A stretch of 64,000 nt of DNA from Jeotgalicoccus sp. (lineage in GTDB: Bacteria > Bacillota > Bacilli > Staphylococcales > Salinicoccaceae). The notes beneath the pieces were generated by a model that was not told the origin of the DNA, made no database searches, and was given only the letters and a program-made list of their open reading frames with translations. The DNA is taken from assembly GCA_003513765.1 (NCBI GenBank), contig DONT01000011.1, forward strand, positions 19,406 to 83,405, read 5' to 3'. A program made the position numbers and the translations under genes. Shown here piece after piece: positions 49,642 through 58,294 of the stretch (within the stretch, counting starts at the first letter, position 1; every line of letters begins with the position of its first letter).

Positions 49642-51999
49642 CTAGTTAGGGTTATCTTCTAATTCAGGTATTGATTTTTCTAAATACTGACGGTCTTTGT
49701 TCGCATTAAAGTGGTCAGCTTTTTCCATCTTAACGTCAGTAACATAGTCAGGCATTTCTACGAAGCTTTCGTAAATACCTTTCTCTACAAGGAAGTTTCC
49801 TTCCGGGAACTGAACGCCGATGTTGCCGTCTTTAATTTCTGCATATTTAACGAAACCTTGGAATACGCCGTTCTTGTTATAAAGAACAACCGCTTCCCCG
49901 TCTTCAAGACCTTCTTTTCTTGCATCATTTTCACTCACGAGTACGTCGTAACGGCCCATGTTGTTAAATGCATCGCGGTCTCCGTAAATCATCGCATTAA
50001 ACTGCTTACCACGTCTCATCAGAAGTTTAAACTCTCCGGCTTTCTTATTGTTATCCGGAATATCCATCGTAATCAGGTTTCCGCGGCCATCCGGTGTTGG
50101 ACAAACGCCGCCTTCACATAACCACGCTCCGCCGTACTGATAAACGTCTCCTGCTTTTTTCAGGTGCTGAACACCATCATACTGAGGATTCGCTTTAGCA
50201 ATTTCGTCACGAATTTCCTGACCTGACTGGAAGTCTATTAAATGAGACTCTTCTGGTTTTACGCGTTTTGCAAGATCAACATAAATCTGCCACTCACTGC
50301 GTGCTTCAGCAATACGGTTACGGTTTCCTTCAATTTCAGGTGAGAAGTAAACCATTCTCTCAGTAGATGTTGAAAGGCCGCCGCCGTCCTGCTCGTAACG
50401 AGTTTTAGCCGGAAGTACAACTACTGTTTCTTTCGCATCAAGCAATGTTGATGTGTTTAAAATAATATCCTGGTGGACACGGATATCGAGATTTTGCAGC
50501 GCATCTCTTACGAAGTCCGGATCCGGCATCGTTTCAAGGAAGTTACCGCCCGACATGTAGTAAAGCTTAAGCTTTCTTTCATTGTCTTCCGGCAGCATTG
50601 CGTTCTCGATTGTTACACCGACAGAATCACCCGGCCACTGCGGAAGTTTGAAGTTCCACAGATCTTCAACGCGCGGACGGTTTTCATCGTTGTAATCTCC
50701 GCCCGGCAGTGAAAACGGATCTGCTCCCATTTCGCCTGAACCCTGTACTGAAGAATGTCCGCGTAATGGCATAAGACCTTTATTTTTACCGCCTAACCAG
50801 CCGCGTAATAACGCAAGGTTGGCTACCTGTGAAATATTGTCTGTTGCGTGTTTATGCATTGTTAAACCGAGAGCCCAGACCATAACGCCTGTTTTCGCTT
50901 TAGCAAGGCTGTTTGACAGTTCGATAATTTTTTCTTTCTCGACTCCTGAAGACTGAACAATTTCATCCCAGCTCTGAGACTGCACGTTTGCTTTAAGATC
51001 TTCGTAGTTGTTTACGTGTTCATTGACGAACTCGTGGTTAACTGCTGATCCTTCGTTTTGCTCTTCAAGATCGAACCAGTGTTTCATAACACCGTGCATT
51101 AAGGCAATGTCTCCGCCGATATTCACTTCATAGAACTCATCTGCAATTTCTGTTCCGAACAGAGCTGATTCCACTACTGAAGGTACCCAGTAGTTTTCCA
51201 TTGAAGGTTCTCTGTAAGGGTTAATAACGATAATTTTCGTACCGCGTTTTTTAGCTTCCATCATATATTTAGTAGAAACCGGTGATGCGTTTGATGCAAC
51301 GCTTCCCCAGAATACTAAGACGTCTGTTCCTAACCAGTCCTGGTAGTTACAAGTTGAAGCCCCGACACCTACTGAGCGTTTCATCGCTGATTTACTCGGT
51401 GAGTGACAGATACGTGATGCGTTATCGATATGATTTGTTTCTAAGTAGCGTGCAACTTTCGCTGCAACGTAATACGATTCGTTCGTAATACCGCGGCTTG
51501 TCAAGTAAAATGCGTACTGTTTTGGATCGAGAACTTTCATCTTATCCGCAATAGTATTCATCGCTTCGTCCCACGATACTCTAATGAATTTACGATCATC
51601 TTTGCGGCGGATCATTGGATATGGAATACGTCCAAGTTCGCGCAGCTCAGTGCTGTCCATTTTACGTAATTCATCAATATCCTGATGTAAAATCTCAGGC
51701 TTGATCGGAGGTGCTGTGTTTAATCTCAGCACGTTAAAACGTGTTGTACACATGTGGGGACCATTTAAAGTCTGGTCCTGAAGGCCTGATACGCCAAGCG
51801 CACAGCCATCACATACACCTTTTAATATAATGTTTTTCGCATAATTTAAATTGTCTCTGTTTTTCCAAACAATTTTAGCCGTATCTCTCATATGATGAGG
51901 TTTTACTTTAGTTAAACCAAATGGCACAGGACTTACCCATAATTTCGGATCCCATTTTTTCGTCTTATTAATTGGACCCGGATGCAGAGTTTTACCCAT
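49642..51999 (-). CDS. FdhF/YdeP-family molybdopterin oxidoreductase (putative formate dehydrogenase)
   Basis: 785 residues. The N-terminal part has a cysteine cluster (GVCDGCALGVSG ... MCTTRF) for an iron-sulfur site, then the bis-MGD binding domains with SWDEAMNTIADKM, GVMVWALGLTMHKHATDN, LLRGWLGGKNKGLMPLRGHS, GMSGGN-like YYMSGGNFLETMPDP and the C-terminal LLMRRGKQFNAMIYGDRDAF aspartate decarboxylase-like domain. Staphylococci carry one such protein, generally annotated as formate dehydrogenase. There is no selenocysteine or ferredoxin-domain extension. Its neighbour OFA transporter and the divergent fdhD support a formate-linked role, but the substrate is unproven. Confidence 0.85.
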   Translation of the reverse strand: MGKTLHPGPINKTKKWDPKLWVSPVPFGLTKVKPHHMRDTAKIVWKNRDNLNYAKNIILKGVCDGCALGVSGLQDQTLNGPHMCTTRFNVLRLNTAPPIKPEILHQDIDELRKMDSTELRELGRIPYPMIRRKDDRKFIRVSWDEAMNTIADKMKVLDPKQYAFYLTSRGITNESYYVAAKVARYLETNHIDNASRICHSPSKSAMKRSVGVGASTCNYQDWLGTDVLVFWGSVASNASPVSTKYMMEAKKRGTKIIVINPYREPSMENYWVPSVVESALFGTEIADEFYEVNIGGDIALMHGVMKHWFDLEEQNEGSAVNHEFVNEHVNNYEDLKANVQSQSWDEIVQSSGVEKEKIIELSNSLAKAKTGVMVWALGLTMHKHATDNISQVANLALLRGWLGGKNKGLMPLRGHSSVQGSGEMGADPFSLPGGDYNDENRPRVEDLWNFKLPQWPGDSVGVTIENAMLPEDNERKLKLYYMSGGNFLETMPDPDFVRDALQNLDIRVHQDIILNTSTLLDAKETVVVLPAKTRYEQDGGGLSTSTERMVYFSPEIEGNRNRIAEARSEWQIYVDLAKRVKPEESHLIDFQSGQEIRDEIAKANPQYDGVQHLKKAGDVYQYGGAWLCEGGVCPTPDGRGNLITMDIPDNNKKAGEFKLLMRRGKQFNAMIYGDRDAFNNMGRYDVLVSENDARKEGLEDGEAVVLYNKNGVFQGFVKYAEIKDGNIGVQFPEGNFLVEKGIYESFVEMPDYVTDVKMEKADHFNANKDRQYLEKSIPELEDNPN

Positions 52000-52038
52000 G
52001 TAGACACTCCCTCTATATTATAATAATTCTATTGTACA

Positions 52039-53301
52039 CTATTTTGCTGATGCGCTGACAGCATCCAGCTCATTTTTTTCTTTAAGTTTTTTAATATCCG
52101 CTCTGATAAATATCGAGATTACCAGTGCGACAACAAATAGCCCTGCAAAAATATAAAGTGACCAGGCGTAACTTTGAGTTGCTTCGTAAATTCTCGCAAC
52201 AATGAACGGACCTGCAAGCCCAGCTGCTGCCCAGGCTGTTAAAATATAACCGTGAATCGCACCAAGCTGTTTCGTCCCGAAGATATCTCCTATGTAAGCT
52301 GGAATTGCAGAGAATCCGCCACCGTAGCATGAAATCATAACGAACAGCAGTAATTGGAACAGCAAGGCATTTGTCGTAAACGGCAGTATTGCAAAGATTC
52401 CAATTTGCAGTACAAAGAACAGTGTATAAAGATTCGTTCTGCCGATGTAATCTGAAATAGATGCCCAGACTAATCGCCCTGCACCATTAAATACTCCCAT
52501 GATTCCTACCATGAATGCTGCTGCACCTGCAGACAGTCCTGCAATTTCAACACCCATCGGACTTGCTACTGCAAGAATTGCAATACCGCATGTCACGTTA
52601 ATAAAGAGCATAAGCCACATGAAATAAAAACGTTTTGTCTTAATTGCTTCATTCGCTGTCAGCTGTGCAAGATCTTTCGATACAGTTACAGTGCTTTCAT
52701 CGATAACCACACCTTTTGGATGATATCCTTCAGGCGGTCTTTCAAGATATAAACTCGACACGAGCATTACTGTAAAGTAAATTGCACCGAGAATAAAGAA
52801 TGTGTTAGGAATTCCTACTGACTCAATCAGCGTGCGCATTACCGGACTCGCGATCATCGCAGCAAAACCGAAGCCCATAATTGCAAGCCCTGTCGCCATT
52901 CCGCGTCTGTCCGGGAACCATTTAACCAATGTAGAAACCGGTGTGATATATCCTATTCCAAGCCCGATTCCTCCGAGCACCCCGTAACCTACATATAACA
53001 GCCAAAGCATTTCAAGCTGTATACCAAACCCTGCTGTAATCATACCTGCTGCAAAAAACACCGTCGAAACCAGTCCCGACTTCCTCGGTCCTTTCGCTTC
53101 TACAAAATGTCCCATAAAGGCTGCAGACAGCCCCAGAAATAAAATAGCAATACTAAACGTAATTGACACCTGGCTCAATGACCATCCAATGGATTCCTGA
53201 AGCGGCGTCGTAAATACACTCCATGCGTAAACAGAACCGATTGAAATATGTATGCCCACCCCTGCAAGCGCAATCAGCCAGCGATTTTTCTTTGTTTGCA
53301 T
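52039..53301 (-). CDS. OFA-family MFS transporter (oxalate/formate antiporter-like)
   Basis: 420 residues with 12 membrane segments. RWLIALAGVGIHISIGSVYAWSVF at the start, GGIGLGIGYITPVSTLVKWFPD and RRGMATGLAIMGFGFAAMI are hallmarks of the oxalate/formate antiporter (OFA) family, members of which also carry L-lactate or formate. It lies 39 bases upstream of the FdhF-like gene on the same strand, so the two are probably co-transcribed and may supply or remove formate. GGGGGAG before ATG supports the start. Confidence 0.87.
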   Translation of the reverse strand: MQTKKNRWLIALAGVGIHISIGSVYAWSVFTTPLQESIGWSLSQVSITFSIAILFLGLSAAFMGHFVEAKGPRKSGLVSTVFFAAGMITAGFGIQLEMLWLLYVGYGVLGGIGLGIGYITPVSTLVKWFPDRRGMATGLAIMGFGFAAMIASPVMRTLIESVGIPNTFFILGAIYFTVMLVSSLYLERPPEGYHPKGVVIDESTVTVSKDLAQLTANEAIKTKRFYFMWLMLFINVTCGIAILAVASPMGVEIAGLSAGAAAFMVGIMGVFNGAGRLVWASISDYIGRTNLYTLFFVLQIGIFAILPFTTNALLFQLLLFVMISCYGGGFSAIPAYIGDIFGTKQLGAIHGYILTAWAAAGLAGPFIVARIYEATQSYAWSLYIFAGLFVVALVISIFIRADIKKLKEKNELDAVSASAK

Positions 53302-53418
53302 GTAACTCCCCCTAGTTTTTTTGACGCAATTCCTAAAATTGTAATTTCGTCTTAAATATGATTATATAAATAAAAAGAAGGCTTTACAATAAGATTCGGA
53401 GTAGGGGATGTACAAATT

Positions 53419-54222
53419 ATGGAAATTGTTACTAAAAATACTATCCGCCGGTATACGGACGGAAAGTTCATGGAAACTGATGATATAATCGCTGAGGAAT
53501 TTCCACTGACTATCTATTTAAATGATGTAGAATTTGCCACGCTAGTCTGCTCGCCGGATGATCTTGAAGAACTCGTTATCGGATTTTTGGCATCTGAAGG
53601 CGCTCTGCGTTCATTTAAAGAAATCGTATCTATGAATATCGATGAAAGAGGCGGGTTCTGCCACGTCAAAGTTTCACGTGAACTGCCAAAAGACTACGGC
53701 ACGTTTTCAAAACGCGTGCTCGGTTCATGCTGCGGCAAAAGCCGTCAGTTCTATTTTCAGTCAGATGTTGAGACAGCGAAATTCTCACTTTCAGATACAA
53801 AGCTTACACCTGAACAGTGCATCAGCCTGATGAAAGAAATGCAGGAAGAAAGTACAATATTTAAAGATACAGGCGGCATCCACAATGCAAGTATCGCATC
53901 ACCAGACGGTACTATTGTCCACAAAGGTGACATCGGCCGTCACAACGCACTCGACAAACTTTACGGACACTGTCTGCAGAATAATATCTCTGTTAAAGAT
54001 AAAGTCATTGTGTTCAGCGGGCGTATCTCGTCTGAAGTACTCACAAAGGCCTCAAAAATCGGTGTCGGCATTGTCCTCAGTAAATCCGCTCCAACCGATC
54101 TTGCGATTAAGCTCGCCCATGATTTGAATATTACAGCTGCCGGCTTTATCCGGGGCAATTCATTTAATATTTACAGCCATCCTTGGCGGATTATCGGTGC
54201 TGATGACCTTGAATATGAATAA
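53419..54222 (+). CDS. fdhD: formate dehydrogenase accessory sulfurtransferase FdhD
   Basis: 267 residues. EEFPLTIYLNDVEFATLVCS and LVIGFLASEGAL open the protein; the cysteine loop is LGSCCGKSRQ, with adjacent cysteines rather than the CxxC of E. coli, as in staphylococcal homologues; then DTGGIHNASIASPDG, DIGRHNALDKLYGHC and FSGRISSEVLTKASKIGVGI. FdhD passes sulfur from a cysteine desulfurase to the molybdenum cofactor before it enters FdhF. It is divergent from the OFA-FdhF pair, and the shared 117-base spacer probably holds both promoters. Confidence 0.95.
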   Translation: MEIVTKNTIRRYTDGKFMETDDIIAEEFPLTIYLNDVEFATLVCSPDDLEELVIGFLASEGALRSFKEIVSMNIDERGGFCHVKVSRELPKDYGTFSKRVLGSCCGKSRQFYFQSDVETAKFSLSDTKLTPEQCISLMKEMQEESTIFKDTGGIHNASIASPDGTIVHKGDIGRHNALDKLYGHCLQNNISVKDKVIVFSGRISSEVLTKASKIGVGIVLSKSAPTDLAIKLAHDLNITAAGFIRGNSFNIYSHPWRIIGADDLEYE

Positions 54223-54302
54223 TTCAACTCTAATCAGCAGAATGAAATAACTAAGCTTGATGCAAAACAATATTTCCCTCCAAAGTTCAGCTGACTAAAA
54301 TT

Positions 54303-54343
54303 AAGAACGCACGTCCTCCATTCTGGAGGACGTGCGTTCTTTT
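54303..54343. terminator. bidirectional terminator
   Basis: Perfect 18-bp stem AAGAACGCACGTCCTCCA with complement, loop TTC, between the convergent fdhD and glucosaminidase genes. Confidence 0.95.
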
Positions 54344-55124
54344 ACTCTTCATCATAATTTTCTGTAAGCAGTTCGTGAGGCTCTAAACCGAGCGATCCAT
54401 AATAGCTGCTCATAATACTCGCAATTTTTTCTGCCCATTCTATATCAGTTGCATAGAGATGGGTACCCGGATTCTCCGGATTCCAGCGCATGCGGTATAG
54501 AGTGTTCTGGTTATTATCCAGATAGTTTGCCCTGACAAATTCAGCACCGCCGATAATCGCCGCTTCCGGCGTTGACCAGCCGGCTTTCTGTGCATAACTT
54601 GAACCTTCAGCAACCGCAGCATAATCAAATGCTCCAATTCCGAAAAAGTTATAATATGTTGTTCCGTCCACCTCAATACCGGAAGCAAGTTCCGATTGTC
54701 CATGACCTGTTTCGAGGAATGCGTGGCTGATTAGATACAGCGCATTGACCTTATACGTTTGCTCTGCTTCGAGAAAAGCAGCACCTGTATCTTCTAATAT
54801 TCCTTTGTCTCTAAGAATCTTATTCAACTGATCTTCACTTGCTTCTGACATCGAATCAAGGGGCAGGAATTGAAATTCGTTACTGCCGCTGATCATCATT
54901 GCTTCTTTGATATCGTTTTCGTCTGCGTATTCTGTCGCACTGTCAGTCAGTTTAACGTCACCGGTATTATTATTAATCTGCATACTAACAGCTTCTTCAA
55001 AAGTATACGTGGAAATCTCCTCCGTTTTGAAAAATGATGTTTCTGAAACGAAGAATGCCAGTGTAAATAATGCCATTACGACAATCAGCAATATAAACGG
55101 AATGTTTTCTTTTATCTTTTCCAT
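54342..55124 (-). CDS. membrane-anchored glucosaminidase (SagB/LytG-like)
   Basis: 260 residues. An N-terminal membrane anchor (NIPFILLIVVMALFTLAFFVS) is followed by an extracellular linker and a Bax/LytG-like glucosaminidase domain (~residues 110-250) with the catalytic Glu in ALYLISHAFLETGHGQSELA and the conserved YNFFGIGAFD and NTLYRMRWNPENPGTHLYAT. The layout matches S. aureus SagB, which cleaves nascent glycan strands to control chain length. GGAGGG before the ATG excludes the GTG two codons upstream. It ends at a shared terminator. Confidence 0.87.
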   Translation of the reverse strand: MEKIKENIPFILLIVVMALFTLAFFVSETSFFKTEEISTYTFEEAVSMQINNNTGDVKLTDSATEYADENDIKEAMMISGSNEFQFLPLDSMSEASEDQLNKILRDKGILEDTGAAFLEAEQTYKVNALYLISHAFLETGHGQSELASGIEVDGTTYYNFFGIGAFDYAAVAEGSSYAQKAGWSTPEAAIIGGAEFVRANYLDNNQNTLYRMRWNPENPGTHLYATDIEWAEKIASIMSSYYGSLGLEPHELLTENYDEE

Positions 55125-55145
55125 GAGCACCCTCCGAAAAAATAA

Positions 55146-55170
55146 ATGAGACTGACAATGTCAGTCTCAT
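55146..55170 (-). terminator. terminator of the small 58-codon gene
   Basis: ATGAGACTGAC / GTCAGTCTCAT, loop AAT, followed on the minus strand by TTTATTTTTT. A second small hairpin GCGG-AAAAA-CCGC directly follows the stop codon. Confidence 0.82.
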
Positions 55171-55203
55171 ATTTTTATCTAATATATTAGCGCGGTTTTT
55201 CCG

Positions 55204-55380
55204 CTAGTCAAATAAAACTGCCTCTAATTCTTTCAATTTTTCCTGGCTTTTTTCGTCCAGTGATTCCACAGTTATTCGCTGTTCGAGCAAATCTGTAGCC
55301 TCTTCAAAAGAAATACCAATCGCTTCACTGATTTGATATGCAGTTAAATTGCCTTTTAAAATGTTTAACTCTGTCTCCAT
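55204..55380 (-). CDS. small hypothetical protein, HTH-like
   Basis: 58 codons read directly: METELNILKGNLTAYQISEA, IGISFEEATDLLEQRITVES and LDEKSQEKLKELEAVLFD. The stretch AYQISEAIGISFEEATDLL has the pattern of a helix-turn-helix, and the rest is an acidic helix. AGGTGA lies upstream of the ATG and a terminator follows, so it is a complete single-gene unit. I do not recognise the family; small regulators or antitoxins have this look, but no partner gene is adjacent. Confidence 0.65.
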   Translation of the reverse strand: METELNILKGNLTAYQISEAIGISFEEATDLLEQRITVESLDEKSQEKLKELEAVLFD

Positions 55381-55590
55381 AAAATCACCTGTTCAAAAGT
55401 AATAGATTATCGAGAGCCTATACAATTCATCTTCCGCAGATAAATTCGTTAAATGACTAAATATGAAGCTCAAGACAAATTCGCTGCTTAATTAGTGAAT
55501 TTTTTTACTTAGTAGATTAATTAAACTACATTATACAGAAATTTTCAAGCTGACAGTTATATTTATATCATTTAATTAAATTATATATAT

Positions 55591-56904
55591 TTATAGTACC
55601 ATACCTGCAATGAAACCTGTAATGATGACAGGAATATTTAAAAAGATAAATGTCGGCACACATGTATCCCATATGTGATCGTGCTGGCCGTCGACGTTGA
55701 GTCCGGCTGTCGGTCCCAGTGTGGAATCCGATGCCGGAGAACCCGCATCGCCGAGAACACCCGCAGTACCGACAATCGCAATAATTGCCGCCATTGATAA
55801 GCCGAGTTCTGCACCCATCGGAACGAAGATTGCACCGATAATCGGCAGTGTCGCGAATGATGAACCGATACCCATCGTTACTACTAAACCGACAATGAGC
55901 ATTCCCATTACGATAAACGCTTTATTATTGCCGAGTGTATCTGAAATACTATTTACAAGTGGCAGTACATCTTCCGTCGCAGTAATCACGCCGGCAAATC
56001 CGTTCGCCGCCAGCATTACCATACCGATATAGGCCATAATTTTAATACCGTTAACCAGTTCCCTGTCAAGATCTGCCCATTTAAACTGCAGTGACAAGAA
56101 GAAAACCATGATCCCGCCGAGTGCACCGAAGATCATCGAGTCCGTAAAGAACTGGACAGTGAAAGTAACGATAATCGCAAGCGTCGCTGTAATTAGTGTT
56201 TTAGCACTGACAGTTACCCGTTCAGCGGACATTTCACTTTCTTTATTAAGGTATTTCCTCGGTTTTCTGAAGTAGAAAAATGCGAGTATAAGTCCGACAA
56301 CAAATCCGAGAGCCGGGATTATCATGTTTGGAGCAACATCACCAAATTCAATCGTTACACCTGCGTTCGCAAAACTTGTAACGATTGTATTCTGGAATAT
56401 TTGTCCATAGCCAAACGGCAGAACTGCATAAGTAAATGTAAGACCGAAAGTAATAACGACTGCAAGCAGTCTGCGGTCCAGCTGCAGCTCGTTAAACAGA
56501 CTGATCAGCGGCGGAATAAGTATAGGAATAAATGCAATATGCACTGGAATTAAATTTTGACTGATCATTGAAATAACGAGCAGCGTTACTATTAATGAAA
56601 CCTTTGCAATCACACGCGCTTTCTTTGTTTTATTTGCATTCAGCAAACCTAAAATTTTATCTACAATAACGTCGGTTATACCGCTGTATGCGATTAATGC
56701 AGCAAACCCTCCGAGCAGTGCATAGCTGAGTGCAATTTCTGCACCATTGACGATTCCTCCGGTAAATACACCGATTACCTCATCAATCCCCATACCTGAA
56801 ATCAGGCCGCCTGTCAGCGCGCCGATAAATAATGCTAATATAACGTTAAGCCGGCACAAGCTTAAAACGACCATAACGAGAATAGCTATTAAAACTGAAT
56901 TCAT
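55591..56904 (-). CDS. Na+/H+ antiporter family protein (YuiF-like)
   Basis: 437 residues, about 11-12 membrane segments. SQNLIPVHIAFIPILIPPLI, GSSFATLPIIGAIFVPMGAE and LGDAGSPASDSTLGPTAGLN are typical of the YuiF/NhaC-related branch of the ion-transporter superfamily. Such proteins exchange Na+ for H+ or move amino acids with Na+; Na+/H+ exchange would suit a halotolerant relative but is not shown. Single-gene unit, divergent from metA. Confidence 0.85.
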   Translation of the reverse strand: MNSVLIAILVMVVLSLCRLNVILALFIGALTGGLISGMGIDEVIGVFTGGIVNGAEIALSYALLGGFAALIAYSGITDVIVDKILGLLNANKTKKARVIAKVSLIVTLLVISMISQNLIPVHIAFIPILIPPLISLFNELQLDRRLLAVVITFGLTFTYAVLPFGYGQIFQNTIVTSFANAGVTIEFGDVAPNMIIPALGFVVGLILAFFYFRKPRKYLNKESEMSAERVTVSAKTLITATLAIIVTFTVQFFTDSMIFGALGGIMVFFLSLQFKWADLDRELVNGIKIMAYIGMVMLAANGFAGVITATEDVLPLVNSISDTLGNNKAFIVMGMLIVGLVVTMGIGSSFATLPIIGAIFVPMGAELGLSMAAIIAIVGTAGVLGDAGSPASDSTLGPTAGLNVDGQHDHIWDTCVPTFIFLNIPVIITGFIAGMVL

Positions 56905-56965
56905 TATCTTTCCTCCAAAATTTTAAGTAATTATAACCTTTTTGACTTTTTTGACAATTTCGACA

Positions 56966-56994
56966 TTGACTGTAATTCATCTTCACTGTTACAT
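56966..56994 (+). promoter_or_regulatory. candidate metA promoter
   Basis: TTGACT, 17 bases, TTACAT. The 5' leader from it is only ~35 bases, so there is no room for a SAM riboswitch or T-box. Confidence 0.45.
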
Positions 56995-57033
56995 TATATA
57001 GTACTACTATTTGTTATTTAAGGACGTGAACGC

Positions 57034-57957
57034 ATGCCAATTAAAATTATCGAAGGTCTGCCTGTTCGAACTAAACTGCAGCAAGAACAAGTATATACCA
57101 TAGAAGCTTCCCGCGCGATAACACAGGACATTCGTCCATTAAAAATTCTTATTTTAAACCTTATGCCGTTAAAAGAAACAACTGAACTTCAGCTCTTAAG
57201 ATTACTCGGCAACTCTCCTCTTCAAATCGATGTCGAATTCCTGCATATGTCTTCACATCAAAGTAAAAATACGCCTACCAGTCATCTGCAGAAGTTTTAT
57301 AAAACACATGACGAAGTTAAAGATGATTATTTTGACGGTATGATTGTTACCGGGGCTCCGGTTGAAAAATTTAATTTTGAACAGGTTGGATATATCGATG
57401 AACTAAAAAAAGTTACAGATTGGGCACAGACACATGTCTTTTCCCGCTTTTATATATGCTGGGGTGCACAGTTTGCATTAAACCATTATTATAATATCGA
57501 AAAGTATACTTTATCAGAAAAATTGTTCGGTGTGTTTGATTATCAAAATATAAAACCGGAACATCCGTATATTCGCGGTTTTGATGATATATATCAGGTC
57601 CCCCAGTCCAGACATACAAAAATTGATTACGATGCCTTAAATGATGTCCCGGACTTGGAAGTACTGACTTCCAATAAGGATTACGGTCCGGATATCATTA
57701 CTTCTAAAAATCAGCGTGATCTATTTATTTTCGGCCACCTTGAATACGACAGAGAAACATTGAAAGCAGAATATGACCGTGATGCAGGCAGCGGTATGGA
57801 TACTGCTGTTCCATTCAATTATTATCCGGACGATAATCCGGCGGAAAATCCAAAATTTCAATGGCGCAGCCACGGGCATCTGCTGTTTAACAACTGGCTG
57901 AATGAGACTTACCAGAATACGTTATACGATTTAACTAAATTGCATGAACAGAAATAA
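57034..57957 (+). CDS. metA: homoserine O-acetyltransferase (MetA type)
   Basis: 307 residues, in register with characterised MetA proteins: nucleophile Cys142 (YICWGAQFALNH), His235 and Glu237 (FIFGHLEYD) form the catalytic site. Residue 111 is Glu (GAPVE). In this family Glu111 goes with acetyl-CoA use and Gly111 with succinyl-CoA, so the product is predicted to be O-acetylhomoserine. That is consistent with the metI-type enzyme at the end of the window. Many staphylococci use MetX instead, so MetA here is worth noting. It closes with a strong terminator shared with the chorismate mutase gene. Confidence 0.95.
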   Translation: MPIKIIEGLPVRTKLQQEQVYTIEASRAITQDIRPLKILILNLMPLKETTELQLLRLLGNSPLQIDVEFLHMSSHQSKNTPTSHLQKFYKTHDEVKDDYFDGMIVTGAPVEKFNFEQVGYIDELKKVTDWAQTHVFSRFYICWGAQFALNHYYNIEKYTLSEKLFGVFDYQNIKPEHPYIRGFDDIYQVPQSRHTKIDYDALNDVPDLEVLTSNKDYGPDIITSKNQRDLFIFGHLEYDRETLKAEYDRDAGSGMDTAVPFNYYPDDNPAENPKFQWRSHGHLLFNNWLNETYQNTLYDLTKLHEQK

Positions 57958-57986
57958 AAAGGCGCCCGGCGGGCGCCTTTTTATTT
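57952..57986. terminator. bidirectional terminator
   Basis: AAATAAAAAGGCGCCC / GGGCGCCTTTTTATTT, loop GGC. It overlaps the ends of both convergent genes. Confidence 0.93.
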
Positions 57987-58275
57987 AGCATGTTTTTGTC
58001 TGCTGAGTATGAAGACATTCCTGCTGTCTTCTTCGTGAGAGCTCCATGAGGTGTTTACTAAACTCTGAGATATAAGTATCCAGCGTACGATCATTTAAAT
58101 AGGAAATATTTTTATTAATAACCATTTTTTCGCGCTGTGCGTCTAAAACCGGAACGTTATTTCTGAGTTTATACTCAGCAATTTCCGTCGATACTTTCAT
58201 TCTCTTTTCGAAAAGCTGAACGAGCTGGCGGTCTATCTGATCTATTTCTTTACGTAACTCTTCATGTCTCCCCAT
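57985..58275 (-). CDS. aroQ: chorismate mutase, AroQ class
   Basis: 96 residues from MGRHEELRKEIDQIDRQLVQ. The AroQ all-helical pattern is present: Arg and Asp in the first helix, LFEKRMKVSTEIAEYKLRNN with the catalytic Arg and Lys, and VLDAQREKMV. It converts chorismate to prephenate. GAGGAGG before the ATG fixes the start. It lies 19 bases after aroF on the same strand and is thus under the aroF attenuator. In Bacillus and Staphylococcus this domain is usually fused to the front of DAHP synthase; here the two are separate proteins. Confidence 0.9.
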   Translation of the reverse strand: MGRHEELRKEIDQIDRQLVQLFEKRMKVSTEIAEYKLRNNVPVLDAQREKMVINKNISYLNDRTLDTYISEFSKHLMELSRRRQQECLHTQQTKTC

Positions 58276-58294
58276 GGTTAGCCTCCTCATATTT

